DNA from: Treponema sp.
GTDB lineage: Bacteria; Spirochaetota; Spirochaetia; Treponematales; Treponemataceae
Assembly: GCA_016293005.1 (NCBI GenBank)
Contig: JAEDFA010000069.1
Location: 1-6,745 of the forward strand
Direction: 5' to 3'
Length of the DNA: 6,745 bases
Position 1 is the stretch's first letter, and every line of letters begins with the position of its first letter. Below are positions 1-6,701 of this stretch, one piece after another. The position numbers and the translations under genes are program-made. The notes beneath the pieces are model-generated. The model saw only the letters and a list, made by a program, of their open reading frames with translations. It made no database searches and had not been told where the DNA came from.

Positions 1-1
1 T

Positions 2-769
2 TTTCTTGAACTTGCAAAAGAAAATCCTTCTATTCCATTCTTTTTGATTCTTGATGAAATGAACCTTTCTCATGTTGAGCGTTATTTTTCTGACTTTTTA
101 AGTGCAATGGAAAGCGGAGAACCTATTCTTCTTTACAAAAAGCCTGAAGATTGTGAATGTGTTGTTCCAGAAAAAATCACGCTGCCGGAGAACCTTTTTG
201 TTACAGGCACAGTAAACATTGATGAAACAACCTATATGTTCAGTCCGAAAGTTCTTGACCGAGCAAATGTAATTGAGTTTAAGCCAGAAATGAAAGATGT
301 TCTGGATAATCTTATTTCTGCTGCTTCGTCTGATGAACAAAAAACGGCTGAATCTGGTGTTGCAGAAGGGTTTATGGAGTTGGCAAATAAAATCAGAAAC
401 GGAGATGTTCCTGACGAATTAAAAAATGAACTTGAAAAAATCAAGCCCGTCCTTGAATCAATCTATAAGATTCTTGAAAAATCAGGTTTTGAGTTTGCTT
501 ACCGCACGGCAAAAGAAATCAGACTTTATGCAGTTGCTTCGTATGAAACCTGCGAGGACAAATCTCCATTCAATATCAATCCTGTAATTGACCAGCAGAT
601 TGTTCAGAAAATCTTGCCGAAAATTCACGGAAATAAAAAGCAGATTGGAAATCTTCTTTCGGAACTCAAAGACGAACTTGAAAAACATGAAGGCTTTGAA
701 CTGAGCCGGGCTAAAGTTTCTTCTATGATTGATAAGCTGGACAAATATCAGTACGCAAGTTTTATTTAG
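2..769 (+). CDS. McrB-like AAA+ ATPase, C-terminal part (5' end outside window)
   Basis: The reading frame is open from the first bases, so the gene starts upstream; 255 residues are visible. They begin just before a Walker B strand (FFLILDEMN, with the Asp-Glu pair at 53-58), followed by SHVERYFSDFL. Next come a sensor-1 region (LFVTGTVNIDET, Asn codon 215-217) and an arginine-finger-like segment (SPKVLDRANVIEF, Arg codon 260-262). This order is that of McrB/MoxR-type AAA+ proteins, nucleotide-driven motors that form rings and act on a partner nuclease. The last ~150 residues are charged and helical, as in McrB-type lid domains. The Walker A and any DNA-reading N-terminal domain would lie upstream. 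The TTG at 44 falls inside Walker B and is not a start. The next gene follows after 15 bp, and a PD-(D/E)xK nuclease lies two genes on, which supports an McrB-like rather than chaperone-type MoxR role. The substrate is unknown because the recognition domain is not visible. Confidence 0.88.
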   Translation, partial: FLELAKENPSIPFFLILDEMNLSHVERYFSDFLSAMESGEPILLYKKPEDCECVVPEKITLPENLFVTGTVNIDETTYMFSPKVLDRANVIEFKPEMKDVLDNLISAASSDEQKTAESGVAEGFMELANKIRNGDVPDELKNELEKIKPVLESIYKILEKSGFEFAYRTAKEIRLYAVASYETCEDKSPFNINPVIDQQIVQKILPKIHGNKKQIGNLLSELKDELEKHEGFELSRAKVSSMIDKLDKYQYASFI

Positions 770-777
770 AGGGGAGA
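770..777 (+). promoter_or_regulatory. Shine-Dalgarno selecting the ATG at 785
   Basis: AGGGGAGA lies directly after the stop of the ATPase gene and 7 nt before the ATG at 785. A second ATG at 781 is closer, but its frame reads Met-Tyr-Ala-stop. The real start is therefore 785, and the short gap suggests co-transcription with the gene before it. Confidence 0.7.
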
Positions 778-784
778 TTAATGT

Positions 785-2149
785 ATGCCTAATATTGAAT
801 CCCAGACTGTAGAATACAAACAGGAACTCTCTGAATCTTTTGAAAGCGAGGTTGTTTCTTTTTTGAATTCCAAAACCGGAGGACACTTGTATATTGGCAT
901 TTCGGATGATGGAACTGTACGGGGCGTAAAAAATCCTGATCTTTTACAACGTCAGGTTGCGGATAAAATATTAAATAATATAAAACCTTCAACTCTCGGA
1001 CTTTTTGACATCATAAGCGAAGAGCATGAAGGAAAATCTGTAGTTCATTTAATCATTTCGAGTGGTCCTGAAAAGCCGTATTACCTTAAAAAGTTTGGCA
1101 TGACAAGTGAAGGATGTTTCCTTAGAGTGGGTTCTTCAAAGCGTGCTATGACAGACAAGATGATTATGGAACAGTTTTCTTCTCGGGCAAAACTGTCTTT
1201 AGGGAAGATTCCTTCTCCGCGTCAGGACTTGAGTTTTGCTCAGTTGAAAATTTACTACGAAGAACTTGGAAAGCCGCTTAACAGTCAATTTGCCAAAACT
1301 CTGGAACTCCTTACGCCAGACGGACGTTACAATTACACAGCTTATCTTCTGGCAGATGAAAACGGAATGTCTATTAAGCTTGCGCGTTACAGTGGGACTG
1401 ATAAATATGATTTGATAGAGTCAGAAGAATTCGGAAACTGCTGTCTTGTAAAAGCTGTAAAGTCTGTTTTAACACGGATGCAAGTGGCAAATATCACACG
1501 GACAAAAATAACGCCTATGGAACGGAAGGAATCAAGTCTTGTTGACCCGGTAGCACTTAGGGAAGCTGTTATAAATGCTGTTGTGCACAATGATTACACT
1601 CGGGAAGTTCCGCCCTTGTTCGAAATATTTTCTGATAAAATTGTGATTACCACATACGGGGGACTTGTTGAAGGTCTTTCAAAAGATGATTTCTTTAACT
1701 GCTGTTCCATGCCTCGTAACCGTGAATTGATGCGGGTTTTTCATGATTTGGAACTGGTAGAACAGCTTGGATCTGGCATGACAAGAATCATGCGTGTATA
1801 TAACAGTGACATCTTTACATTTACAAGCAACTTTATGAAAGTAACATTCAAATTTGACTGCGACCAGAAGTTGGGTAATAAGTTGGGTAATAAGTTGGGT
1901 AATAAGTTGGGTAATAAGTTGGGTAATGAAGTTACTGTAAAATCTCCTCGCAAAAATCTTTCGGAAGTTCGCAGGCGTATTCTTGAACTTATGGAAGAAG
2001 ATTCGCATATATCAATGACTTCAATTGCACAAAAACTTGGTTACAGTGTAACTGCAATCGAAAAAAATGTAGGCTTTTTAAAAGAAAATGGTTATGTAAA
2101 GCGCATCGGCAGGACAAAAAACGGCTGGTGGGAAGTTATAGAGCAATGA
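785..2149 (+). CDS. AlbA_2 (Schlafen-type) / GHKL ATP-binding / winged-helix protein
   Basis: A 454-residue cytoplasmic protein with three recognisable parts. Residues ~5-130 are an AlbA_2 domain: a leading VEYKQEL, then FLNSKTGGHLYIGISDDG at 26-43 and FLRVGSSKRAMT at 112-123. Residues ~255-355 match the HATPase_c_4 domain once labelled RecG-like C-terminal: REAVINAVVHNDY (259-271) as the N box and EQLGSGMTRI (326-335) as the glycine box. Residues ~392-450 are a winged helix (RRRILELM, TSIAQKLGYSVTAIEKNV). A linker of five KLGN units (362-381) separates the last two. The family is usually annotated as a putative transcriptional regulator or ATP-binding protein and is frequent near restriction systems; its biochemical role is mostly untested. 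It lies between the McrB-like ATPase and the DUF2357 nuclease, and its stop overlaps the nuclease start by 4 nt, so its dose is tied to theirs. It could regulate the operon or be a working part of the defence complex; the sequence does not decide. Confidence 0.85.
   Translation: MPNIESQTVEYKQELSESFESEVVSFLNSKTGGHLYIGISDDGTVRGVKNPDLLQRQVADKILNNIKPSTLGLFDIISEEHEGKSVVHLIISSGPEKPYYLKKFGMTSEGCFLRVGSSKRAMTDKMIMEQFSSRAKLSLGKIPSPRQDLSFAQLKIYYEELGKPLNSQFAKTLELLTPDGRYNYTAYLLADENGMSIKLARYSGTDKYDLIESEEFGNCCLVKAVKSVLTRMQVANITRTKITPMERKESSLVDPVALREAVINAVVHNDYTREVPPLFEIFSDKIVITTYGGLVEGLSKDDFFNCCSMPRNRELMRVFHDLELVEQLGSGMTRIMRVYNSDIFTFTSNFMKVTFKFDCDQKLGNKLGNKLGNKLGNKLGNEVTVKSPRKNLSEVRRRILELMEEDSHISMTSIAQKLGYSVTAIEKNVGFLKENGYVKRIGRTKNGWWEVIEQ
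1868..1927 (+). repeat. Five perfect tandem copies of a 12-bp unit encoding KLGN
   Basis: AAGTTGGGTAAT is repeated five times without a mismatch, in frame with the AlbA_2/GHKL gene, giving (KLGN)x5 at residues 362-381. Perfect identity at the nucleotide level, including synonymous positions, points to recent slippage-driven expansion. Because the unit is 12 bp, gain or loss of whole copies changes the linker by four residues and keeps the frame. One of the alternative frames reads straight into TAATAA, so a slip of the wrong size could truncate the protein before its winged helix. Confidence 0.97.
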
Positions 2150-4626
2150 CCTTTGCAGGACTTGTATACCGTCATTTTGAATCTTCTCTTTGTGTAAAAA
2201 TCTTTCCGGCTGGACTTCATAATCAAATTAACTGGGCTATGCCCGCTGTTTCTGAAAAAGGATTTGATTTTTTCAGTTTTAAAGAAAGGCAATCTAAAGA
2301 AAATTTCATTGAATACCGCAAAAATGATGAATTGAACATTCTGCCTCTCAGGTTAAAGGAAACTGTCCGCTATAAGTGTGTCGTTTCTTATGAAAATAAA
2401 AACGAATCTTCCGGTTTTTGCGGTTTTAATCCGCACCTGAAAAATGAATCTAACAGGCTACTTAAAATTGAGAGGGATGATAATGTAAGCCTGACTTTTC
2501 AGTTTGTAAATTATCTTGGAAAAACAGAACTTATTTATGACGGAAAAGACGGTGAACATCATCTGCCTTTTGAAGTTGTTCCCGACAAAATAAACTATGA
2601 AGAAGATTATGTAAAACTTACCGAAGCGATTGCAGAAGAATGTTCCGCCCTGCTTCTCGACTATACAAGTCCGACATCGCTTGTTTTTAAGCAGGATTCC
2701 AAAAAAGATTCAAATGTCCTTGAGCAGTTTATCTTTCTCAGGCAGTTCTGCTTTTCTGATAATCTTGAAAGTCTTTTTGCTTCTATAAAAAGCAATCCTG
2801 ACAGAATCCTTGTAAAGGAAGAAGAATTAAAACCTTTCGGGAGCGGCATTCCTTCGCAAAAGTTCTTTTCAAATCCTTTTTCCCATAGCAGGGGATGGAC
2901 AAAAACTTCTGGCGGATTTTATGTTCCGGGTGAAGTTTCTGCTGTGCACAAATACGACAGTTATGATACTGCTGCAAACCGTTTTGTAAAATTTGCATTG
3001 CTTACATTTAGGGAAGTGTGTTCAAAAGTTCTGGAAAAAGTTTCTGTAGATAAAAACGGAAAAGAATATTTTTTGGAAGCACAAAAGATTTTGTTTCAAA
3101 TCGACTGCATCTTGAATGATTCTTTTTTTGACGACATAAGCGACCTTGAAATAATGCCTGTTAATAATCAAGTTCTGGAAAAGAGGGAAGGCTACAGCCA
3201 GATTTTTAATGCGTTTTCGATGCTTGACCTTGCATTGCAGCTTGACTGGAAAGGCAAAGATGATGTTTATACCGGCGAATCAAAAAACACCGCACTTTTA
3301 TATGAATACTGGCTCTTTTTTGAACTTCGTAAAATTATATATGAATTGTCAGGAAAAGATTCCCAATTCAAAACTGAACCGTATGCAAAATTAATCGACG
3401 ATGATAACGGACTTACAGTTTCATTACGGCAGGGAAATCCGTCTGTTCAGACATTTTGTTTTGAAAAAGAACAGCTTACTGTAAATCTGTATTACAACAG
3501 GACTTTTTCTCCGGCACAGTTTTGCAGTTCCATTTACTGGGGTTCATATTCAAGACCGTTCCGCCCGGATTATACGCTTGCTGTTTTTTCTTCAAAATAT
3601 AAAAAGGAAGTTGAAGCTATCAAAGCAGGCGATGTGTCCTATGTTCACTTTGATGCAAAATATAGAATTCAAGATTTAACGCAGTTTATCAATTCAGAAA
3701 AAAAGAATGTTTCAGAAGAATTTCTTGAAAAGCAGGATGAACAGGTTTCCGAAAAGGAAGATGAAGAAATCTCCATGGAAAAAATCGACGAAAACATAAA
3801 TACCTACAGGCGCGGCGACTTGCTTAAAATGCACTCTTACAATGATGCAATCCGCAGGACAGTAGGAAGCTATGTTCTTTATCCTGGAAACGAAAACAAT
3901 GACAGGCGGAACGAGCAGTCTTCCGTTTATGATGAAATTCTTCCCGGCGTGGGCGCGTTTGCAATCAGACCGGGAAATGAAAACGAAGGGCACAAAGCGA
4001 TAAAAGAATTCATCGGGAAAATAATCGAGTTTAAGGCTAACGAAGCAAGCAGGAATTCAAGAACTACTTATTTTGAAAATATGATTTTGCAGACTCCTTC
4101 TATAAATTCAGAGCAGAAAGTTTCTGACTACAATTCTGACTTGACGATGATAGGTTATGTAAAAGAAGATTATTATTCATATTTAAAGGAAACCGGATTT
4201 CTTCCAAAAGATAAGAATAACATTCCAGAGAGAGGCAGAAAATTTTATTTTTACTTCCGTGCCATTAAAAACGGAAAAGTTTACACCCTGCATAAAGAAA
4301 CTTCAAAAGCAAAATATCTTCGCTTTACATTAAAAAGACCTGTAGATGTAAAAATAATTCCCGGGCAGACTTTTGAAGAACTTGAACCATGGAATGCACA
4401 AATAATCTCGACAAGGCTTGTTTCAAAAGAACAGCTTGAGCAGATACTGGAAGATTACGCAAAGAAGACGAACCACAGTTTTTCATCAGAATATTATTAT
4501 CTTGTAGAAGCAGAATTCCTGCATTTCTATCAGGGCGGTATAGTTGCCGTATGCACCGAAGAAAACGACATTATCAGCCCATATTCCCCAAAAATCGTAC
4601 AATTGGCAGAAGGGAGTGATTTATAA
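2146..4626 (+). CDS. DUF2357/DUF524 PD-(D/E)xK nuclease (COG1700-type, McrC-like partner)
   Basis: An 826-residue protein. The start is taken as the ATG at 2146 because it forms an ATGA overlap with the previous stop; an in-frame GTG at 2128 would add six residues but is less likely. Residues ~70-330 look like DUF2357, including SYDTAANRFVKF (272-283). Residues ~370-640 look like the DUF524 PD-(D/E)xK fold: YEYW at 386-389, RPD at 473-475, FDAKYR at 502-507 (Asp503 and Lys505 as the D-x-K), DLLKMHSYNDAI at 558-569, then LYPG and ILPGVGAFAIRPG. A very acidic insert at about 517-553 separates the D-x-K strand from the DLLKMHSY helix. The C-terminal ~180 residues, from MIGYVKEDYYSYL, form a further beta-rich domain I cannot name. 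COG1700 is described as a predicted virus-defence component. With the McrB-like ATPase upstream, it is most likely the cutting subunit of an McrBC-like system. Catalytic residues look intact; target DNA is unknown. Confidence 0.85.
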   Translation: MTFAGLVYRHFESSLCVKIFPAGLHNQINWAMPAVSEKGFDFFSFKERQSKENFIEYRKNDELNILPLRLKETVRYKCVVSYENKNESSGFCGFNPHLKNESNRLLKIERDDNVSLTFQFVNYLGKTELIYDGKDGEHHLPFEVVPDKINYEEDYVKLTEAIAEECSALLLDYTSPTSLVFKQDSKKDSNVLEQFIFLRQFCFSDNLESLFASIKSNPDRILVKEEELKPFGSGIPSQKFFSNPFSHSRGWTKTSGGFYVPGEVSAVHKYDSYDTAANRFVKFALLTFREVCSKVLEKVSVDKNGKEYFLEAQKILFQIDCILNDSFFDDISDLEIMPVNNQVLEKREGYSQIFNAFSMLDLALQLDWKGKDDVYTGESKNTALLYEYWLFFELRKIIYELSGKDSQFKTEPYAKLIDDDNGLTVSLRQGNPSVQTFCFEKEQLTVNLYYNRTFSPAQFCSSIYWGSYSRPFRPDYTLAVFSSKYKKEVEAIKAGDVSYVHFDAKYRIQDLTQFINSEKKNVSEEFLEKQDEQVSEKEDEEISMEKIDENINTYRRGDLLKMHSYNDAIRRTVGSYVLYPGNENNDRRNEQSSVYDEILPGVGAFAIRPGNENEGHKAIKEFIGKIIEFKANEASRNSRTTYFENMILQTPSINSEQKVSDYNSDLTMIGYVKEDYYSYLKETGFLPKDKNNIPERGRKFYFYFRAIKNGKVYTLHKETSKAKYLRFTLKRPVDVKIIPGQTFEELEPWNAQIISTRLVSKEQLEQILEDYAKKTNHSFSSEYYYLVEAEFLHFYQGGIVAVCTEENDIISPYSPKIVQLAEGSDL

Positions 4627-4632
4627 AAACAC

Positions 4633-4651
4633 AAAACTTTTTTGAAGTTTT
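4633..4651. terminator. AT-rich hairpin between convergent operons, possible bidirectional terminator
   Basis: AAAACTT and AAGTTTT form a 7-bp stem around a 5-nt loop, just past the nuclease stop and overlapping the end of the methyltransferase gene. On the minus strand the stem is followed by GTGTTTTT, a fair T-tract. On the plus strand the T-run is only the end of the stem and a later TTTT. The stem has just one G-C pair per arm, so it is weak as an intrinsic terminator. The call rests mainly on its place between two converging transcripts. Confidence 0.4.
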
Positions 4652-5876
4652 ACAGCTTTTCCATGTCATTTAAAAGACGGATTAAACTGTGTCCCATTGC
4701 TTTTGCAAGGTTTACAGGCACTGCATTTCCAATCTGCTTGTACTGACTTGATTCACTTCCTGAAAATTCCCATGTATCTGGGAATGTCTGGATTCGGGCA
4801 TATTCTCTTACGGTAAGAGGGCGTGTTTCAATCGGGTGGCAGCGTTCTGTCTGTTTTTGTGCAGGTGCACAAGTTAATGTAAGCGAAGGCTCGTCAAGTG
4901 AAAGACGGCGTGCCATTCCTGTTTTTCCTCCGTCAAGATAAAAACTGCCTTTCATGTATTCTTTCTGTAAATCTTCAGGAAGATCTCGCCAGTTTCCGCC
5001 CATCGGTACTTTTGAAAGAATTTCGGCTTTTCGCTTTGGATATTTTTGTCCGATACTTTCGGGAACATCACAGTCATACAGTTCCCCTTTATAAAAAGTA
5101 TCTCGAAGCGTTAAAACACGGTGATACGGACTAGGCCAGTGGAATTCAACTTTGTCTTTTAAATCTTTGCGGATTCCAACAAGAAAAATTCGTTCCCTTT
5201 TTTGCGGAACTTTATACATTACCGCTTTTAAAACACGGGGTGGAACAAGATAATAACCGAGTTCATCAATTATTTTTGAAATCGTGTTGAAAGTTTTTCC
5301 GTTGTCATGAGAAAGAAGTCCTTTTACATTTTCTCCAAGAAAAACTTTAGGCATTGTTTCTTTTATTGCTCTGGCAAGTTCAAAAAACAAAGTTCCTCTT
5401 GCATCGTCAAAGCCCTTTTGGTTTCCTGCATAGGAAAAAGCCTGACATGGGAATCCGCCTGAAAGAAAATCTATTTTTCCGCTGTAAGGTTTAAAATCAA
5501 TTTCGTGAACATCACCTTCAACGACATTTGCATTCTTGAAATTTTTACGGAGAGTCTCGCAGGCATCGTGATTAAATTCGTTTAATAAAACTTGATTAAA
5601 ACCTGCTTCATGCAGACCAAGAGCAAGACCGCCTCCGCCTGCAAAAAGCTCAATGGAATTATAAGTTCTTGCAGGCTTTATCTGCTCTTCTTTTTGCCAG
5701 GAAGATTCATTCATTTCCGTAAACTCTGGAAACGGTAAAAAAGAAGTATCGAAATAAGAATATAAATTGTCTTTTTTTACAGGAGAAATTTTTCCGCAGT
5801 TAATCCACTTACGTACTGTAGCATTAGAAACACCGAGGACAGTAGCTAAATTTGTGGAGTTTATCAAATTTTGCAT
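4650..5876 (-). CDS. C5-cytosine DNA methyltransferase with N-terminal HTH, cognate of the Eco47II-like enzyme
   Basis: A 408-residue DNA (cytosine-5)-methyltransferase with all key motifs in order: motif I IELFAGGGGLALGL (75-88, AdoMet site), motif IV GGFPCQAFS with catalytic Cys144, motif VI GENV (181-184), motif VIII QKRERIFLVG (225-234), a target-recognition region at about 245-345, motif IX RPLTVREYARIQTFPD (352-367) and motif X QIGNAVPVNL (381-390). Residues ~4-30 (STNLATVLGVSNATVRKWI) form a helix-turn-helix of the MerR/excisionase kind, and ~40 linker residues join it to the catalytic domain. C5 methyltransferases of some type II systems carry such an extension and repress their own operons, so this one may too. 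The gene is second in the operon, overlaps the endonuclease stop as TAATG and has a strong AAGGA ribosome site. Target GGNCC is inferred from the partner. No defect is visible. Confidence 0.93.
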   Translation of the reverse strand: MQNLINSTNLATVLGVSNATVRKWINCGKISPVKKDNLYSYFDTSFLPFPEFTEMNESSWQKEEQIKPARTYNSIELFAGGGGLALGLHEAGFNQVLLNEFNHDACETLRKNFKNANVVEGDVHEIDFKPYSGKIDFLSGGFPCQAFSYAGNQKGFDDARGTLFFELARAIKETMPKVFLGENVKGLLSHDNGKTFNTISKIIDELGYYLVPPRVLKAVMYKVPQKRERIFLVGIRKDLKDKVEFHWPSPYHRVLTLRDTFYKGELYDCDVPESIGQKYPKRKAEILSKVPMGGNWRDLPEDLQKEYMKGSFYLDGGKTGMARRLSLDEPSLTLTCAPAQKQTERCHPIETRPLTVREYARIQTFPDTWEFSGSESSQYKQIGNAVPVNLAKAMGHSLIRLLNDMEKL

Positions 5877-6634
5877 TATAAATCCTTAAATCCTTCATAG
5901 GTTTTGAATGAGAGTAAATAAAGGCTTTTTAAAATATCTGGAGATATTTTGCTGAGTTCTTCAAAGACTGTATTCGTGCTAGGTTCGATTTTTCCTTCTG
6001 AAATTACGTCATCAAGAATCTGCGGAAGAACTGAACATAATTTATAGAAAGCATCTTTCTGTCCGAATACTATTTCGTAAAATTTATCCATTGAGATACG
6101 GTGAATTCTTTCGTGCTTGAAATTTTTTCCATCGACTTTCGCAGCCCAAGGAATGTCCTGTGATTTTGAGGCAATTGTTTCAACAAGATAACAGGTTGCC
6201 TTGTCATCTTCAAGAATTTTGCTCTGCATTTTGATATAAGTTTTTTGAGAAGAAGCGGAATTCATTGTATTGTGTTTGTTTTTAATTTCGCAAAAGATGT
6301 GTTTTTGATGATTTGTTACATCAAAACCGCCGTCTTCTCCATTTTTTGGAACTTCCCAGCCATTTCCTGCAAGTTTAAAAATATTCTGATGAAAATATCC
6401 GATATGATTTGTATTAGTCTTGTCAATCTGGCGTATGCACTCTGCTTCAATAGTTTGCCTGATTGTCTGATTGTATATTTTTGAGTCAAACGTAAGTTTA
6501 ATCGGGTCAATAAGATTTTTGTTGAATTCTGTAAGATTGATATGATAACGATATTTTTCAACAGTTTCTTTTACATGAGAGAAAATTTTTTCATCAGAAA
6601 TAAATCCCAAGTTGTATTCACCCATAGTATTCAT
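5876..6634 (-). CDS. Type II restriction endonuclease, Eco47II family (predicted GGNCC)
   Basis: A 252-residue protein resembling the Eco47II restriction endonuclease family (Pfam RE_Eco47II), whose type member cuts GGNCC. Family-like stretches are the N-terminal LGFISDEKIFSHVKETVEKY (9-28), NKNLIDPIKLTFDSKIYN (38-55), NHIGYFHQNIF (76-86) and the core WEVP (93-96), GGFDV (102-106), FCEIKNKHNTMNS (114-126). GFD with Asp105 and E116-x-K118 fit the PD-(D/E)xK active site. The length is about that expected for an intact enzyme. Two starts are possible: ATG at 6634 (MNTMGEYN) or ATG at 6625 (MGEYN). Neither has a clear Shine-Dalgarno, and a TATAAT box only a few bases upstream favours 6625 or a leaderless message. 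It is the first gene of the operon and overlaps the methyltransferase by 1 nt (TAATG). Family assignment is from recognition of conserved stretches; the exact target sequence is inferred. Confidence 0.85.
   Translation of the reverse strand: MNTMGEYNLGFISDEKIFSHVKETVEKYRYHINLTEFNKNLIDPIKLTFDSKIYNQTIRQTIEAECIRQIDKTNTNHIGYFHQNIFKLAGNGWEVPKNGEDGGFDVTNHQKHIFCEIKNKHNTMNSASSQKTYIKMQSKILEDDKATCYLVETIASKSQDIPWAAKVDGKNFKHERIHRISMDKFYEIVFGQKDAFYKLCSVLPQILDDVISEGKIEPSTNTVFEELSKISPDILKSLYLLSFKTYEGFKDL
5883..5887 (-). promoter_or_regulatory. Shine-Dalgarno of the methyltransferase gene
   Basis: On the minus strand AAGGA lies 6 nt before the methyltransferase ATG, inside the last codons of the endonuclease gene. 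It is much stronger than anything seen before the endonuclease start, so the methyltransferase may be translated more efficiently from the shared message. Confidence 0.65.
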
Positions 6635-6637
6635 TAT

Positions 6638-6643
6638 ATTATA
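6638..6643 (-). promoter_or_regulatory. -10 box of the restriction-modification operon
   Basis: The minus strand reads TATAAT, ending 3 nt before the upstream endonuclease ATG (6634). A loose -35 candidate, TTGTAT (6663-6668), sits 19 bp away. Transcription would start near 6631-6634, giving a leaderless or nearly leaderless message. The surroundings are AT-rich, so chance matches are easy. Confidence 0.45.
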
Positions 6644-6652
6644 TTTGTAGTT

Positions 6653-6696
6653 AATTTGAAAGATACAATTTGAAGTTAACTTTCCTATCTCAAATT
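6653..6696. repeat. Palindrome and AATTTGA repeats in the divergent control region, candidate operator
   Basis: The 93-bp gap between the endonuclease gene and the next plus-strand gene contains a perfect 10-bp palindrome, AAGTTAACTT (6673-6682). It also holds AATTTGA in direct orientation at 6653-6659 and 6667-6673 and inverted at 6690-6696. AGATA (6661-6665) and TATCT (6686-6690) add an outer, slightly off-centre inverted pair. The cluster lies between the two opposing -10 boxes, where a repressor could act on either promoter. The methyltransferase HTH domain is one candidate binder. Confidence 0.45.
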
Positions 6697-6701
6697 ATTT
6701 A

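Noticed and set aside
44..769. TTG at 44 as the start of the first gene
   Set aside because: It falls within the Walker B strand and the frame is open back to base 2, so the gene starts before the window.
482..886. 134-codon open frame on the minus strand
   Set aside because: It is antisense to the ATPase end and the next gene, has no convincing ribosome site and its product resembles nothing; a shadow frame.
1868..1927. CRISPR-like or intergenic iteron array
   Set aside because: The units are contiguous with no spacers and lie in frame inside a coding region.
1679..2008. Minus-strand frames reading QLIT or LPNL repeats
   Set aside because: These are the 12-bp repeat read in antisense; the plus-strand frame has clear domains on both sides.
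2128..2145. GTG at 2128 as the start of the nuclease gene
   Set aside because: The ATG at 2146 forms an ATGA overlap with the previous stop, a standard coupling arrangement; the six extra residues add no recognisable sequence.
4898..5134. 78-codon plus-strand frame opposite the methyltransferase
   Set aside because: It lies fully antisense to the target-recognition region of an intact methyltransferase, with no supporting ribosome site or recognisable domain.
5875..5880. TATAAT on the minus strand at the methyltransferase start as an internal promoter
   Set aside because: It overlaps the ATG itself, so transcription would start inside the gene; it is simply the stop/start overlap of an AT-rich sequence.
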